From assembly GCA_965197375.1 (NCBI GenBank), contig CBDAMZ010000005.1, forward strand, positions 62,001 through 126,000: 64,000 bases of DNA. The letters run 5' to 3'. The translations under genes and the position numbers were made by a program. Source of the DNA: CBDAMZ01 sp965197375 (GTDB lineage Bacteria > Acidobacteriota > Vicinamibacteria > Vicinamibacterales > UBA8438). Shown here one piece after another: positions 1-9,336 of the stretch; position 1 is the first letter of the stretch; each line of letters opens with the position of its first letter. The notes beneath the pieces are model-generated. The model did no database searches and was not told the DNA's origin. It saw nothing but the letters and a program-made list of their open reading frames with translations.

Positions 1-1314
1 TACTCGAATCGTCAGGTCAACGACCGGGGCGCCTTCGATGTGGGTGGGGCGACCCGACCCATCATTGCCGCTCCCGTGACCATTCCCGCCCTCGCCCTGA
101 CCGGCCTCAGCTTCCATCCGCGGCTGAAGGTCCGGATACAGGGTCATCTCGTAGTAGCCAATCGCGCCGTACACCTCACGCGCCGTCTCGAACCCTTTGC
201 GGACGGCGCCCTCACTGTAGTAATCGCCGGGCTTAAGCTTCTTAAAGATTTCGCGCAGCGCAGCTTCCTTAAGGACCTCGTTTCCGGCAAAGTTTACCCC
301 AGCAATCCGGTAGCGTTGCCCTTCATCGACTGGAATCCGCAGATGGAGCCCGCGCGTCTTCCCATCGGCCGACTCCTCTAGATAGTCGAGTTCCGCCGCA
401 CCGACCTGCGCTTCGATATAACCCCTGTCACGGTAGTAGGAGACGATCCGTTCGGCATCTTCCTCGAACAGCGGCTCTTTGTAGGTACCGCGACCTGTAA
501 GCCAGGAAAGCCACCAGCGCTCCCTCATATTCTTCATCTTGCCCTTGAGAACGCGGTCGCTTATCGCCGTGTTGCCAATAAACTCGACCTGCTGCAATTG
601 GACCTTAGGCCCCTCGCCCATGTGAAACGCTAGGCGAACGAGCTTTGGGCCGCCAGGCATCTCCGAGATTGTGTGGTCAACCTCGGCGAACTGGTAGCCC
701 TTCTCCGCAAACATTTCCCGAACAACACCCTTAACACGGCGAATCGTTCGGGGATCGATGAACGAATCGAGACGGACCACGATGCCGTCTTCCTGAAGCT
801 TCGTGTCGATGTCCCCACGTGTAAGCTTCTTAGAACCCTCAAACGTGACGATCTTAACGCGCTCGCGCTCCTCGAGGTTAAAGATGATGCGTTTGCCCTC
901 AACTCCGTTCTCCCACGGCTCGTCGACGGCTTCGACCCAGAGGTCATTCAAGAAGCCGGTGTCCCACAGCCGGCGAAAGTCGTCACGGACAATTCGCTCT
1001 GTCGCCTCGTTGTACGGAACCCACTTGCCCTGAGAGGGCAGGCTTACATGATTCTTGATCTCCATGTAGTAGAGGTAGGTTAAATAATCAACACCAGATA
1101 CGTTGCCTTGCGTCGGAAAGCGAAGTTCGATGTTCCGAAGCAAGGCGGGCGACCCGGCTGGCGGCTGAGGGCCGAACGCCTGACCAACTGTCTCTTCACC
1201 AGACACCACCTCAGCCCCAGCATCGTCCGACGCCAAGCTCACGCCGGAGCTAAGCGATAGGATCGCGAGGGTTGCCACCGCGACGCGCATGATGAGCATG
1301 AAGTTAGCGATCAT
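1..1314 (-). CDS. bamA: BamA outer-membrane assembly factor (3' part beyond window)
   Basis: The open frame has no stop before the window edge, so only the N-terminal 438 codons are present. BamA is the Omp85 core of the machine that folds beta-barrel proteins into the outer membrane. Possible starts are ATG at 1314, 1299 and 1290. Starting at 1290 gives a clean signal peptide (MRVAVATLAILSLSSG). Several POTRA-like repeats follow, visible as KIVTFEGSKKL, VEFIGNTAISD and VNFAGNEVLKEAAL, each followed by a YxxxGY-type segment (AEKGYQFAEV, YYRDRGYIEAQV). The C-terminal barrel is missing. It lies downstream of clpC on the same strand with about a 100-bp gap. The family call rests on the repeated POTRA pattern; another Omp85 member such as TamA is less likely given the number of repeats. 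Confidence 0.85.
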   Translation of the reverse strand, partial: MIANFMLIMRVAVATLAILSLSSGVSLASDDAGAEVVSGEETVGQAFGPQPPAGSPALLRNIELRFPTQGNVSGVDYLTYLYYMEIKNHVSLPSQGKWVPYNEATERIVRDDFRRLWDTGFLNDLWVEAVDEPWENGVEGKRIIFNLEERERVKIVTFEGSKKLTRGDIDTKLQEDGIVVRLDSFIDPRTIRRVKGVVREMFAEKGYQFAEVDHTISEMPGGPKLVRLAFHMGEGPKVQLQQVEFIGNTAISDRVLKGKMKNMRERWWLSWLTGRGTYKEPLFEEDAERIVSYYRDRGYIEAQVGAAELDYLEESADGKTRGLHLRIPVDEGQRYRIAGVNFAGNEVLKEAALREIFKKLKPGDYYSEGAVRKGFETAREVYGAIGYYEMTLYPDLQPRMEAEAGQGEGGNGHGSGNDGSGRPTHIEGAPVVDLTIRV

Positions 1315-1410
1315 CGGTCAGACACCGCCATATAGATTGTACCGGGACCACAGCCAGGGTAGCGTCACCTGACACAGCCTGCGCCCATCATTTTACCAGT
1401 CTACGAAATC

Positions 1411-3858
1411 TTAGACGCCCTGAGCCAGCCGTTGGCCTTCCAATTTCGGCATGCCGGCGATCCGATAGGCGAGTCCGCCCCCGTCAAAATAGACTTCGAC
1501 GTCGCCGGTTTTAAAATGACCTCGAATTAGCTCTTCAGAGAGGGGGTCCTCAACATACCGCTGGATGGCGCGGCGCAGGGGCCTGGCACCGTAGGAGCGA
1601 TCTTGGCACGTCATCTCGATGATCCAGTCGATCACTTCTGGTGCCAGGGTGATATGGAGTTGCCGGTCGACAAGATGCGCGTTGAGCTGGTCCACAAGCA
1701 TTTTCGTGATCTGGCGTAAATCGTCGTCCGAGAGCGCCTCGAAGACAATGATTTCTTCAACACGGTTCACGAATTCAGGGCTAAAGGTGCGTTTAACTTC
1801 ATTCAGCACCGTGTCGGCAACACTGCGTTGAATCCCTTTGATGTCCGGTGACTGGAAGCCGACCGATGCCTGTTTCTGGATGTAGCGCGCACCAATATTT
1901 GACGTCATGATGACGATCGTGTTCTTGAAATCGATGCGGCTTCCAAGCCCGTCGGTCAGGTGACCATCCTCGAACACTTGCAGGAGGATATTGAAGATGT
2001 CCGGGTGAGCCTTCTCGATTTCGTCCAGCAAGATAACTGAGTATGGGTACCGCTTGACCTTTTCCGTCAGCTGCCCACCTTCCTCGTGACCAATGTAGCC
2101 GGGTGGCGAGCCGATCAACTTCGAGACAGAGTGCTTCTCCATGTACTCCGACATATCAAAGCGAACCAGCGCCGTGTCGCTCCCGAACAGGAAGTTGGCC
2201 AGGGCCCGGGCAAGCTCGGTCTTGCCAACGCCCGTGGGTCCGAGAAAGACGAAACTGCCAACCGGCCGTCTGGGTGATTTAAGCCCAGCACGGGAGCGCC
2301 GGACAGCTCGAGCCAAAGCCGAGATCGCTTTTTCCTGACTGATCACACGCTTGTGGAGCTCCTCCTCCATGCGGAGTAACTTAGCGCTCTCATCCTGATT
2401 GACGGACGTAATCGGGACCCCTGTCCACTTCGACACGACCTCGTCGATATCCTGTTTGCCTACCTCGACGCAGCGTTTGCTGGACTTGATGTAGAATTTC
2501 TCCCGAGCGAATTGCAGATTCTCGCGTGCCAAGACTTCCTGCTCGCGGAAGAACTGCGCCCGCTCGTAGTCCTTCTGAGCAGTCGCGTGCTCCATCTGCT
2601 CGACGGCGACGCGGAGACTCTTATTGACCTCACTGAATTCCTCGCTATGGCCAGCTTGGCGCAACTTGGCCCGCGCGCCCGCTTCATCCACGAGATCGAT
2701 AGCCTTGTCCGGTAGAAAGCGGTCACTGATGTAGCGGCTCGATTGGTAGACTGCCGCCTCCATTGCCTGATCGGTATAGGTCACGTGGTGGTAACCTTCA
2801 TAGCGGTCTTTAATCCCCCTCAGGATCTCGATCGTCTCGGACTCTGTTGGTGGATCTACCTTGATCGCTTGGAACCGGCGCTCAAGCGAGCGATCCCTCT
2901 CGATGTACTTGCGATACTCGGCTGGCGTCGTCGAACCAATACACCTAATCTCGCCTCGTGACAGGGCTGGTTTGAGGATGTTCGCAGCGTCCAACGACCC
3001 TTCAGCAGACCCAGCGCCGACGAGCGTGTGTAGCTCATCGATGAACACGATAATGTTTGAGTTTTCGGTCAGTTCCTTCATGATCGCCTTCAGGCGTTCC
3101 TCGAACTGACCCCGGTATTTTGTGCCGGCGACGATGAGCGAGATGTCGAGGGCGAGGAGTCGCTTGTCTGCCAATAAGTGCGGCACATCGCCGCGCACAA
3201 GCTTCTGGGCAAGACCTTCAACGATCGCCGTCTTCCCGACTCCAGGTTCGCCGATCAAGACGGCGTTGTTCTTCGTGCGGCGGCACAACACCTGCTGCAG
3301 CCGATCCACCTCGCCGTGGCGACCAACCAGCGGATCAAGCTGGTTCTTCATAGCCGCATCAGACAAATCGCGACTAAACTCCGCCAGCAGCGGTGTTTCT
3401 TTCACACGAGTAGGGGTCGTCTTCTCATTAAGGAGGTGGACGATGTCCTCGCGCACGGTGTTCAATCGCATGCCCTTCTCAGACAGAAGCGCCGCGGCAA
3501 CCGAGCGCTCCTCGCGCAGGATACCGAGTAACAAGTGTTCCGTGCCGATGTGGTTGTGAAGAAGGCAGTCGGCCTCTTCGGCGGCAAGCTGAAGCAGGCG
3601 TTTAGTTTCCGTGCTGAACGGGATCTCGACCGAAGTCGAGACCTTCTTGCGAAAAACGGTGCGCCCTTCGATTTCTTTTCGGATGTCCTCGAGAGACAGG
3701 TGCGACCGAGCAAAGATTTGGCTCGTCAGGCCCTTGCCCTCTCGAATAAGACCAAGCAGGAGGTGCTCAGTCTCAATTGAGATACTCCCAAGCTGGCTGG
3801 CTTCGTAGCGGGCGAAAAACAACACACGCCGCGCCCGTTCCGTGTACCGCTCAAACAT
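1411..3858 (-). CDS. clpC: ClpC-type AAA+ chaperone ATPase
   Basis: Hexameric Hsp100 unfoldase that feeds substrates to ClpP in the cytoplasm. The start is placed at ATG 3858 (MFERYTERARRV, the usual ClpC N-terminus) with GGATAGGGTGG just upstream; a TTG 33 bp earlier also opens the frame. Order of domains: two Clp_N repeats (about 1-145), first AAA module with Walker A GEPGVGKT near 210 and Walker B VFIDELHT, a UVR coiled segment near 430 (EQMEHATAQKDYERAQFF), and a second AAA module with GPTGVGKT near 545 and LLDEIEKAHPD. The UVR segment distinguishes ClpC from ClpA and ClpB. Length of 815 aa is normal. No mcsA/mcsB or ctsR neighbours are seen, so regulation is not the Firmicutes type. Confidence 0.95.
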   Translation of the reverse strand: MFERYTERARRVLFFARYEASQLGSISIETEHLLLGLIREGKGLTSQIFARSHLSLEDIRKEIEGRTVFRKKVSTSVEIPFSTETKRLLQLAAEEADCLLHNHIGTEHLLLGILREERSVAAALLSEKGMRLNTVREDIVHLLNEKTTPTRVKETPLLAEFSRDLSDAAMKNQLDPLVGRHGEVDRLQQVLCRRTKNNAVLIGEPGVGKTAIVEGLAQKLVRGDVPHLLADKRLLALDISLIVAGTKYRGQFEERLKAIMKELTENSNIIVFIDELHTLVGAGSAEGSLDAANILKPALSRGEIRCIGSTTPAEYRKYIERDRSLERRFQAIKVDPPTESETIEILRGIKDRYEGYHHVTYTDQAMEAAVYQSSRYISDRFLPDKAIDLVDEAGARAKLRQAGHSEEFSEVNKSLRVAVEQMEHATAQKDYERAQFFREQEVLARENLQFAREKFYIKSSKRCVEVGKQDIDEVVSKWTGVPITSVNQDESAKLLRMEEELHKRVISQEKAISALARAVRRSRAGLKSPRRPVGSFVFLGPTGVGKTELARALANFLFGSDTALVRFDMSEYMEKHSVSKLIGSPPGYIGHEEGGQLTEKVKRYPYSVILLDEIEKAHPDIFNILLQVFEDGHLTDGLGSRIDFKNTIVIMTSNIGARYIQKQASVGFQSPDIKGIQRSVADTVLNEVKRTFSPEFVNRVEEIIVFEALSDDDLRQITKMLVDQLNAHLVDRQLHITLAPEVIDWIIEMTCQDRSYGARPLRRAIQRYVEDPLSEELIRGHFKTGDVEVYFDGGGLAYRIAGMPKLEGQRLAQGV

Positions 3859-3979
3859 CCACCCTATCCACCGGTCAGTAGTCCCGGACAAATACTGACG
3901 ACCAGACCCCCTCGCGCATTATAAAGCATAGGAGGCAAGTCGGCCTTTGGTAAATTTGGCGACCTACTCTACTCGGAAA

Positions 3980-4654
3980 TCATGCGGGGCTCAGACGACC
4001 GCCTGCCAAATGAAGCACCCGGTCACACGCGGCGGCTAAACGCGGGTTGTGAGTGGCAATAACAGAAGTCAGACGATGCTGCTCGTGCAAGTCATGAAGC
4101 AGCCGCTGCAGCCTGATTCCGGTTTGCTCGTCGAGGTCGCCGGTAGGCTCATCTGCTAATAGAAGGGACGGACGCATGACGAGCGCTCGCGCAAGCGCCA
4201 CGCGCTGTTGCTCACCACCCGAAAGCTTCCCCGGGCGATGAGTCAGCCGGCCGCCGAGACCGACCTGCACTAAAAGCGTTTGAGCTCTGGCACGCGCTTC
4301 TGTGACCGGCAAGCGAGCGATCCTCATCGGCATCTCGGTATTCTCTACCGCGCTGAACTCTGGAAGTAGGTGGTGAAACTGAAAGACGAACCCGATGTGG
4401 CGATTGCGAAAGGCAACTAATTCTCCATCTGTGAGCTGGGTGAGCTCGGTCTCGCCCACGCGGATGCGTCCCTCATCTACCGCGTCAAGGCCGCCCATGA
4501 CGTGCATCAGGGTGCTTTTCCCAACGCCTGAGGCCCCGACGATCGCTACCATCTCTCCAACCTCCACCGTGAGATCGAGCGCGCGCAACACCGGCAGGAT
4601 GCGGTCGCCAACCTCATAGGACTTAGAGAGGGAGGAAATTTCAAGAAAGGACAC
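3980..4654 (-). CDS. lolD: LolD, ABC ATPase of lipoprotein release complex
   Basis: ATP-binding subunit that with LolC/E extracts lipoproteins from the inner membrane and hands them to LolA. 224 aa, normal for the family. Visible motifs are Walker A GASGVGKST near 40, Q-loop FQFHHLLPEF, signature LSGGEQQRVALARAL, Walker B LLLADEPTGDLD and the H-loop VIATHN. FQFHHLLPEFSAVEN is the LolD/MacB subfamily pattern. The permease lies upstream on the same strand, separated by a 133-bp spacer that holds a heptamer repeat tract. Confidence 0.93.
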   Translation of the reverse strand: MSFLEISSLSKSYEVGDRILPVLRALDLTVEVGEMVAIVGASGVGKSTLMHVMGGLDAVDEGRIRVGETELTQLTDGELVAFRNRHIGFVFQFHHLLPEFSAVENTEMPMRIARLPVTEARARAQTLLVQVGLGGRLTHRPGKLSGGEQQRVALARALVMRPSLLLADEPTGDLDEQTGIRLQRLLHDLHEQHRLTSVIATHNPRLAAACDRVLHLAGGRLSPA

Positions 4655-4666
4655 AGGAGTGTAAGC

Positions 4667-4778
4667 CTTGAGTCTTCGGGTCTACGTGGTCAGCCTTGGA
4701 AGTCTGTAGTTGGAAATCGCTGACCTGATGTCGAGGGTCGAAACTGAACACTTAAGACTCAGACCTTAAGATCTGAGA
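4667..4778. repeat. degenerate heptanucleotide repeat tract
   Basis: The spacer between lolC/E and lolD can be read as 16 consecutive 7-bp units in register: CTTGAGT, CTTCGGG, TCTACGT, GGTCAGC, CTTGGAA, GTCTGTA, GTTGGAA, ATCGCTG, ACCTGAT, GTCGAGG, GTCGAAA, CTGAACA, CTTAAGA, CTCAGAC, CTTAAGA, TCTGAGA. Exact or near repeats recur at multiples of 7 (CTTAAGA twice, CTTGGAA/GTTGGAA, GTCGAGG/GTCGAAA). The tract is noncoding. Related heptamers occur inside uvrA and uvrC in this window. Confidence 0.6.
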
Positions 4779-4787
4779 GGCCAGAAA

Positions 4788-6023
4788 TCACTGATATCTG
4801 AGCGCTTCTGCCGGATCGAGCCTCGACGCTTGGCGCGCAGGGTAAATGGTTGCAACGAGACAGATGGCGATCGCCGAGACGATCACGAGCACGAAATCGA
4901 GCATCTCAATTGTGAACGGAACATACGACACCTGGTATACCTCCATCGGCAACCTGAGTAGACGATAACGGTCCATCACAGTCGAGATGGCGTAACCCCC
5001 ACCAGCACCAACCGCGGTACCAACCGCACCGATAATCACTCCCTGTAACACAAAGATCCCCATAATGCTCCGAGCACCAGCGCCCATGGTCTTCAATATC
5101 GCGATATCTCGGCTCTTCTCCATTACGAGCATAATTAGCGAGGCCACAATGTGAAGAGCAGCCACCACGACGATCAAGCCAATAGCAATCGAGATCGCCA
5201 TCTTCTCCAACCACATAGCCGAAAAGAGAGATCTGTTCAGCTGTGACCAGTCGTCGGTTAGATAAGACGTTCCCAGCGTCTCAGTGACCAACGTCGCAAT
5301 CTCACGCGAGGCGTAGATGTCGTCGACCCGCAGTTCCATCATCTCAACGCGGTCTTTGTTTAAAAGCCGCTTAGCTACATCCAGCGTCACGAAACCGTAG
5401 GCGTTGTCGTATTCGTAGAGCCCGAGTCTGAAGATCCCAACCACACGTAGCCGGCGTGGTCTGGAAATCATGCCCATCGGCGACAGGGTCCCGTGCGGCG
5501 TGATGAGCGTGACTTCATCGCCCAAGAAAGCGCCTAGCTGTTCGGAGACCCCCTCGCCAATAACCAATCCCCCCAAGACCGATCCGTCGACCAACTGGAG
5601 GTCTGCCAGACTGCCGTGCCGGACCGAGTGGGCCACCTCAGTAACATCCTGTTCCAAGATGGGATCGATTCCCTTGACGGTAATAAACGCCTCCCCATAG
5701 CGGGTGGTTGCCAAAGCTTTACCGAGAATCGACGGAGCCGCTGCGAGAACACGCGGCAGTGCTGCGAGAGTCTCGGCCTCCTGACGATAATCTTCGAAGC
5801 CACCAGCGGCGACATTCCACACGTAGACATGTGCGGCAGCGCCTACGATCCGGTCACGGAGTTCCTGTTGTAGACCGGTCATCAGGGCAAGCGCGATGAC
5901 GAGCGCCATCACCCCAACGGTAACGCCAGCTGTTGAAATGACAGAGGTAAGCGAAATAAAAGCTTGTTTACGCCGCGCTAGCAGGTATCGCGTGGCGACG
6001 TACAGCTCAAACGGAACCTTCAC
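4788..6023 (-). CDS. lolC: LolC/LolE-type lipoprotein-releasing permease
   Basis: Inner-membrane FtsX-family permease that partners LolD in outer-membrane lipoprotein sorting. 411 aa, the usual length. It has an N-terminal membrane helix (about 20-45, ISLTSVISTAGVTVGVMALV), a large periplasmic MacB-like domain (about 50-265), and three C-terminal helices (about 270-300, 315-345, 370-400) forming the FtsX domain that ends with ARQASRLDPAEALRYQ, the family's typical tail. One permease gene is present, so it may act as a homodimer (sometimes named LolF). The start overlaps the lysS stop by 4 bp, implying translational coupling. Confidence 0.92.
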   Translation of the reverse strand: MKVPFELYVATRYLLARRKQAFISLTSVISTAGVTVGVMALVIALALMTGLQQELRDRIVGAAAHVYVWNVAAGGFEDYRQEAETLAALPRVLAAAPSILGKALATTRYGEAFITVKGIDPILEQDVTEVAHSVRHGSLADLQLVDGSVLGGLVIGEGVSEQLGAFLGDEVTLITPHGTLSPMGMISRPRRLRVVGIFRLGLYEYDNAYGFVTLDVAKRLLNKDRVEMMELRVDDIYASREIATLVTETLGTSYLTDDWSQLNRSLFSAMWLEKMAISIAIGLIVVVAALHIVASLIMLVMEKSRDIAILKTMGAGARSIMGIFVLQGVIIGAVGTAVGAGGGYAISTVMDRYRLLRLPMEVYQVSYVPFTIEMLDFVLVIVSAIAICLVATIYPARQASRLDPAEALRYQ

Positions 6024-7537
6024 GGCTCCTCTACTTCTTGTTTCGGCCTCAATAGGGGAAACAAGATAACGTCCCGGATGGAATGGCTGTCTGTTAACAA
6101 CATGACCAGCCGGTCAATACCGATCCCCTCCCCTGCCGCCGGCGGCAGGCCGTACTCGAGTGCGTGGATGTAATCCTCGTCCATCGCGTGCGCCTCGAGA
6201 TCGCCCCCATGGCGCTGGCGTTGCTGCACTTCGAATCGCCGACGCTGCTCTGCCGGGTCGTTCAGTTCGCTGAAGGCGTTCGCTACCTCCATACCCCCCG
6301 TATAAAGCTCGAAGCGCTCAACCGTTTCGGGATCGTCTGAACGCTGCTTCGAGAGTGGCGACACCTCGATTGGAAAGTCGTAGACGAAGGTTGGCTGCAC
6401 TAGCGTGTCCCCGCACAGCGCCTCAAAGAGCTCCATGGTAATCCGTCCGGCTCCTGCCTTCGGCAGAACCTCGACACCTAGTCGGTCGGCCAGTGCGGCA
6501 ACTGTGGCGTGGTCGCGGAGATCCGCCTTAGCCACCGTTCCGCCGAGCCGGCTACTGGCAGCCTGCCGAACCGCATCGCGCAACGACACCCTCGAGTAGG
6601 GCGGGGTGAACGAAAGGGTGTGTTCCCCGAAGGCACACTCGTCACGACCGAGGACGGCTCGCGCGACCGACGCCATCAACTCCTCGGTCATCGTCATTAG
6701 TGCTCGGTAGTCACTGTAGGCCTCGTAGAACTCAAGCATCGTGAATTCTGGATTGTGCTGGGTTGAGATCCCTTCGTTTCGAAAGTTCCGGTTGATCTCG
6801 TACACGCGCTCAATACCCCCAACGACCAACCGCTTTAGATAAAGCTCGGGTGCCACGCGCAGGTAGAGCGGCAGGTCGAGCGCGTTGTGGTGTGTTACGA
6901 ACGGCCGCGCGAGCGCGCCGCCAGCCACCGGCTGCATCATCGGCGTCTCAACTTCTAGATAGCCCCGTTCGTCGAGGAAACCGCGAATGGCCTTGAGAAT
7001 ACGAGCGCGAGTCTCAAAGATCCGGCGCACGTCAGCATTGGCGATGAGGTCCACATAGCGTTGTCGATAGCGGATCTCAACATTAGTAAGGCCGTGCCAT
7101 TTTTCAGGCAACGGCACGAAACACTTAGCAAGAAACTCGAGTCGTGATGCCCAAATGGTGAGTTCGTCAGTCTTGGTTCGAAACACCCGCCCTTCAACCC
7201 CCACGAAGTCGCCAAAGTCGAGTAGCGTGAAAATTTTAAAATCGCGCTCCGACAGGGAGTCTTTTCGTATGTAAGCCTGAATGCGTGCCTTGCCATCAGA
7301 AATAACCAGAAAGTTCGCTTTACCGAAGGTCCGGATCGCCAGCACGCGACCGGCCGTAGTGGTCCGCGCTTGCAGCTCTTCGAGCTCAGATCCCGACCGC
7401 TGGCCGTGAGCCTCGACGAGCGCCTCGACCGTGTGGGTGCGAGCGAAGCACTTCGGGTACGCCTCCACGCCGAGTGCCTGCAGCTCGTCCAGATTAGCCT
7501 GACGTTGCTCTAGCTGATCTTGCTCTCGGTCGTGCAT
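6020..7537 (-). CDS. lysS: lysyl-tRNA synthetase, class II
   Basis: Charges tRNA-Lys. 505 aa. An N-terminal OB-fold anticodon-binding domain spans about 60-150 (GRVLAIRTFGKANFLVISDG) and a class II catalytic domain covers about 180-500. Motif 2 is seen as RNFRNEGISTQHNPEF and motif 3 as GEGIGIDRLVML. It lies 15 bp after nusB and runs into the Lol permease gene with a 4-bp overlap, so translation and envelope genes share a transcript here. Confidence 0.97.
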   Translation of the reverse strand: MHDREQDQLEQRQANLDELQALGVEAYPKCFARTHTVEALVEAHGQRSGSELEELQARTTTAGRVLAIRTFGKANFLVISDGKARIQAYIRKDSLSERDFKIFTLLDFGDFVGVEGRVFRTKTDELTIWASRLEFLAKCFVPLPEKWHGLTNVEIRYRQRYVDLIANADVRRIFETRARILKAIRGFLDERGYLEVETPMMQPVAGGALARPFVTHHNALDLPLYLRVAPELYLKRLVVGGIERVYEINRNFRNEGISTQHNPEFTMLEFYEAYSDYRALMTMTEELMASVARAVLGRDECAFGEHTLSFTPPYSRVSLRDAVRQAASSRLGGTVAKADLRDHATVAALADRLGVEVLPKAGAGRITMELFEALCGDTLVQPTFVYDFPIEVSPLSKQRSDDPETVERFELYTGGMEVANAFSELNDPAEQRRRFEVQQRQRHGGDLEAHAMDEDYIHALEYGLPPAAGEGIGIDRLVMLLTDSHSIRDVILFPLLRPKQEVEEP

Positions 7538-7552
7538 TGCCGTCGCCCGTCA

Positions 7553-8041
7553 TTAACTTGGCCGGCCCACATCGTTCGTCGACCGTTGTCCATCCACCGC
7601 CCCAATGTTGTCCTGGATTTCACGGCGGATACCATCCAGCACGCCGTTGATGAACGCTACCGCCTGGTCACCACTGAACGTCTTGGCCAGTTCGAGCGCC
7701 TCGTCGATAACGACGCGCTGAGGGGTGTCGAGGCACAGAAACTCGTAAACCGCCATCCTCATAATCAACCGGTCGAGTACCGCCATCCGCGCCAGGCGCC
7801 AATTTTTGGCGTGCGCTTCAATTAGTGGATCGATAGTCGACAGATGCTGGATCGTTCCCCGAACCAGCACGGTAGCGAAACCTCGCCGAGACCCGATGGC
7901 GGGGTGAACCGTCCAGAATAGATCGATCGCCTCATCAATATCGGCCTCCCCGAGACGGGCGATTTCCCACTGATATAGGAGCTGCAGCGCTGCTTCTCGA
8001 CCCCGATGACGCTCATCGCCACGGTGCTGAGCCAAGCTCAT
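7553..8041 (-). CDS. nusB: transcription antitermination factor NusB
   Basis: All-helical RNA-binding protein that with NusE (S10) nucleates rRNA antitermination complexes on boxA. 162 aa. The family pattern is clear: REAALQLLYQWE near the N-terminus, a helical core, and the conserved C-terminal block VVIDEALELAKTFSGDQAVAFINGVLDGI. It overlaps ribH by 4 bp, the common ribH-nusB arrangement. Confidence 0.95.
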   Translation of the reverse strand: MSLAQHRGDERHRGREAALQLLYQWEIARLGEADIDEAIDLFWTVHPAIGSRRGFATVLVRGTIQHLSTIDPLIEAHAKNWRLARMAVLDRLIMRMAVYEFLCLDTPQRVVIDEALELAKTFSGDQAVAFINGVLDGIRREIQDNIGAVDGQRSTNDVGRPS

Positions 8042-8535
8042 TCCCCCGACGCGCGCATAGCACCCGGGAGGGCACGCACGACATTCGCAAGCTGCACAGC
8101 GGCCATCGCCGCTTCCCAGCCCTTGTTAGTCGAGGCCTCCCCAGCACGTGCGACCGCTTCGTCTTTGGAATTCGTGGTCAGCACCCCGCACGTCATCGGT
8201 ACTCCCGTGGCCTGTGACGCCATCGTAATACCGTGCACCGCCGCCGCGGCGATGTACTCAAAATGAGGTGTCTCACCGCGAATGACGCAGCCCAAGCAGA
8301 CGATGGCGTCGAAACGGCCCGACTCCGCCGCGCGTCGAGCCGCCAACGGGATCTCAAACGCTCCGGGCACCAAAATGATCGAAACGGCTTTATCCGAGGC
8401 GCCGGATTGTTTCAGCGCCGAGAGGGCACCATCTCGCAACGACCGGGTCACAGAGGCGTGATATGAGGAAACGATCACACCGACGCGCAGACCGCGCGCA
8501 TCACTCACTCCCTCGATAACCGCAGTATCTTTCAT
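8038..8535 (-). CDS. ribH: 6,7-dimethyl-8-ribityllumazine synthase
   Basis: Penultimate enzyme of riboflavin synthesis; condenses the pyrimidine intermediate with dihydroxybutanone phosphate. 165 aa with the family signature: VIVSSYHASVT near 18-28, VPGAFEIPLAAR near 57, a catalytic-region His in IRGETPHFEYIAAAA, and GVLTTNSKDEAVARAG. No FMN riboswitch or other rib genes are visible nearby. It overlaps the enoyl-CoA hydratase gene by 4 bp. Confidence 0.95.
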   Translation of the reverse strand: MKDTAVIEGVSDARGLRVGVIVSSYHASVTRSLRDGALSALKQSGASDKAVSIILVPGAFEIPLAARRAAESGRFDAIVCLGCVIRGETPHFEYIAAAAVHGITMASQATGVPMTCGVLTTNSKDEAVARAGEASTNKGWEAAMAAVQLANVVRALPGAMRASGE

Positions 8536-9314
8536 GCGCCCTTAAAATTCGGCCTTCGTTTCTCCAGGAAGGCCCGTGTGCCTTCCCGCATGTCGTCGGT
8601 AGTCGCTACGAGACCAAACAGCGTTGCTTCGTGTGCACACCCCTCCGCAAGTGACATCTGAAACCCATCGCGCACGGCGTCCAGGATATAGCGGACCGCG
8701 ATCGGTGCCTTGGAGGCCAGCGCCGCGGCCAGGGACTTAGCCTCTTGCATCAGCGCTGTCGCCGGCACGACGCGGTTCACAAGTCCGATTCGCCAGGCTT
8801 CCTCAGCGCTAATCGGATCTCCGGTCAGCAGTAACTCGAGGGCACGCGCCCGTCCAACCAGGCGCGGCAATCGCTGCGTGCCGCCGTATCCGGGAATCAG
8901 GCCGAGATTGATCTCCGGCTGGCCAAGCTTGGCCGTGTCAGCGGCAACGCGCATCGTGCATGCCATGGCGAGCTCGCACCCCCCGCCCAACGCAAAACCA
9001 TTGATGGCGGCAACGACCGGCTTCTCCATCCGCTCAAGGAACTCGCAGAGCTCCTGGCCGCGCTGGGCCAACTCACGCGCACGAACCGGCTCAAGCTGCG
9101 CTAGCTCCACAATGTCGGCACCGGCAACGAACGCTTTTTTGCCCGCACCAGTAACGATGACTGCCCGCACGGTGCCATCGGCCCCGAGTGTGCCAACAGC
9201 CTCCCGGAGCTCACCAATGGTCGCCGCGTTTAGCGCGTTGAGCACCTTTGGCCGATTGACGGTGACGACCGCAAGATCATCTATGCGATCAACAACGAGG
9301 TTCTCAAATGTCAT
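8532..9314 (-). CDS. enoyl-CoA hydratase/isomerase (crotonase family)
   Basis: Hydrates trans-2-enoyl-CoA in fatty-acid beta-oxidation or related acyl-CoA degradation. 260 aa, typical of monofunctional crotonases. Oxyanion-hole segments are KKAFVAGADIVEL (about 58-70) and NGFALGGGCELAMA (about 105-118). The two catalytic glutamates of true hydratases are both present, in GGGCELAMA and QPEINLGLIPGYGGTQR. This supports hydratase rather than isomerase activity. Substrate chain length cannot be read from sequence. It is the first of four tightly overlapping genes continuing into ribH. Confidence 0.92.
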   Translation of the reverse strand: MTFENLVVDRIDDLAVVTVNRPKVLNALNAATIGELREAVGTLGADGTVRAVIVTGAGKKAFVAGADIVELAQLEPVRARELAQRGQELCEFLERMEKPVVAAINGFALGGGCELAMACTMRVAADTAKLGQPEINLGLIPGYGGTQRLPRLVGRARALELLLTGDPISAEEAWRIGLVNRVVPATALMQEAKSLAAALASKAPIAVRYILDAVRDGFQMSLAEGCAHEATLFGLVATTDDMREGTRAFLEKRRPNFKGA

Positions 9315-9336
9315 TGCAGGGCACCTCGTGAAGGCA

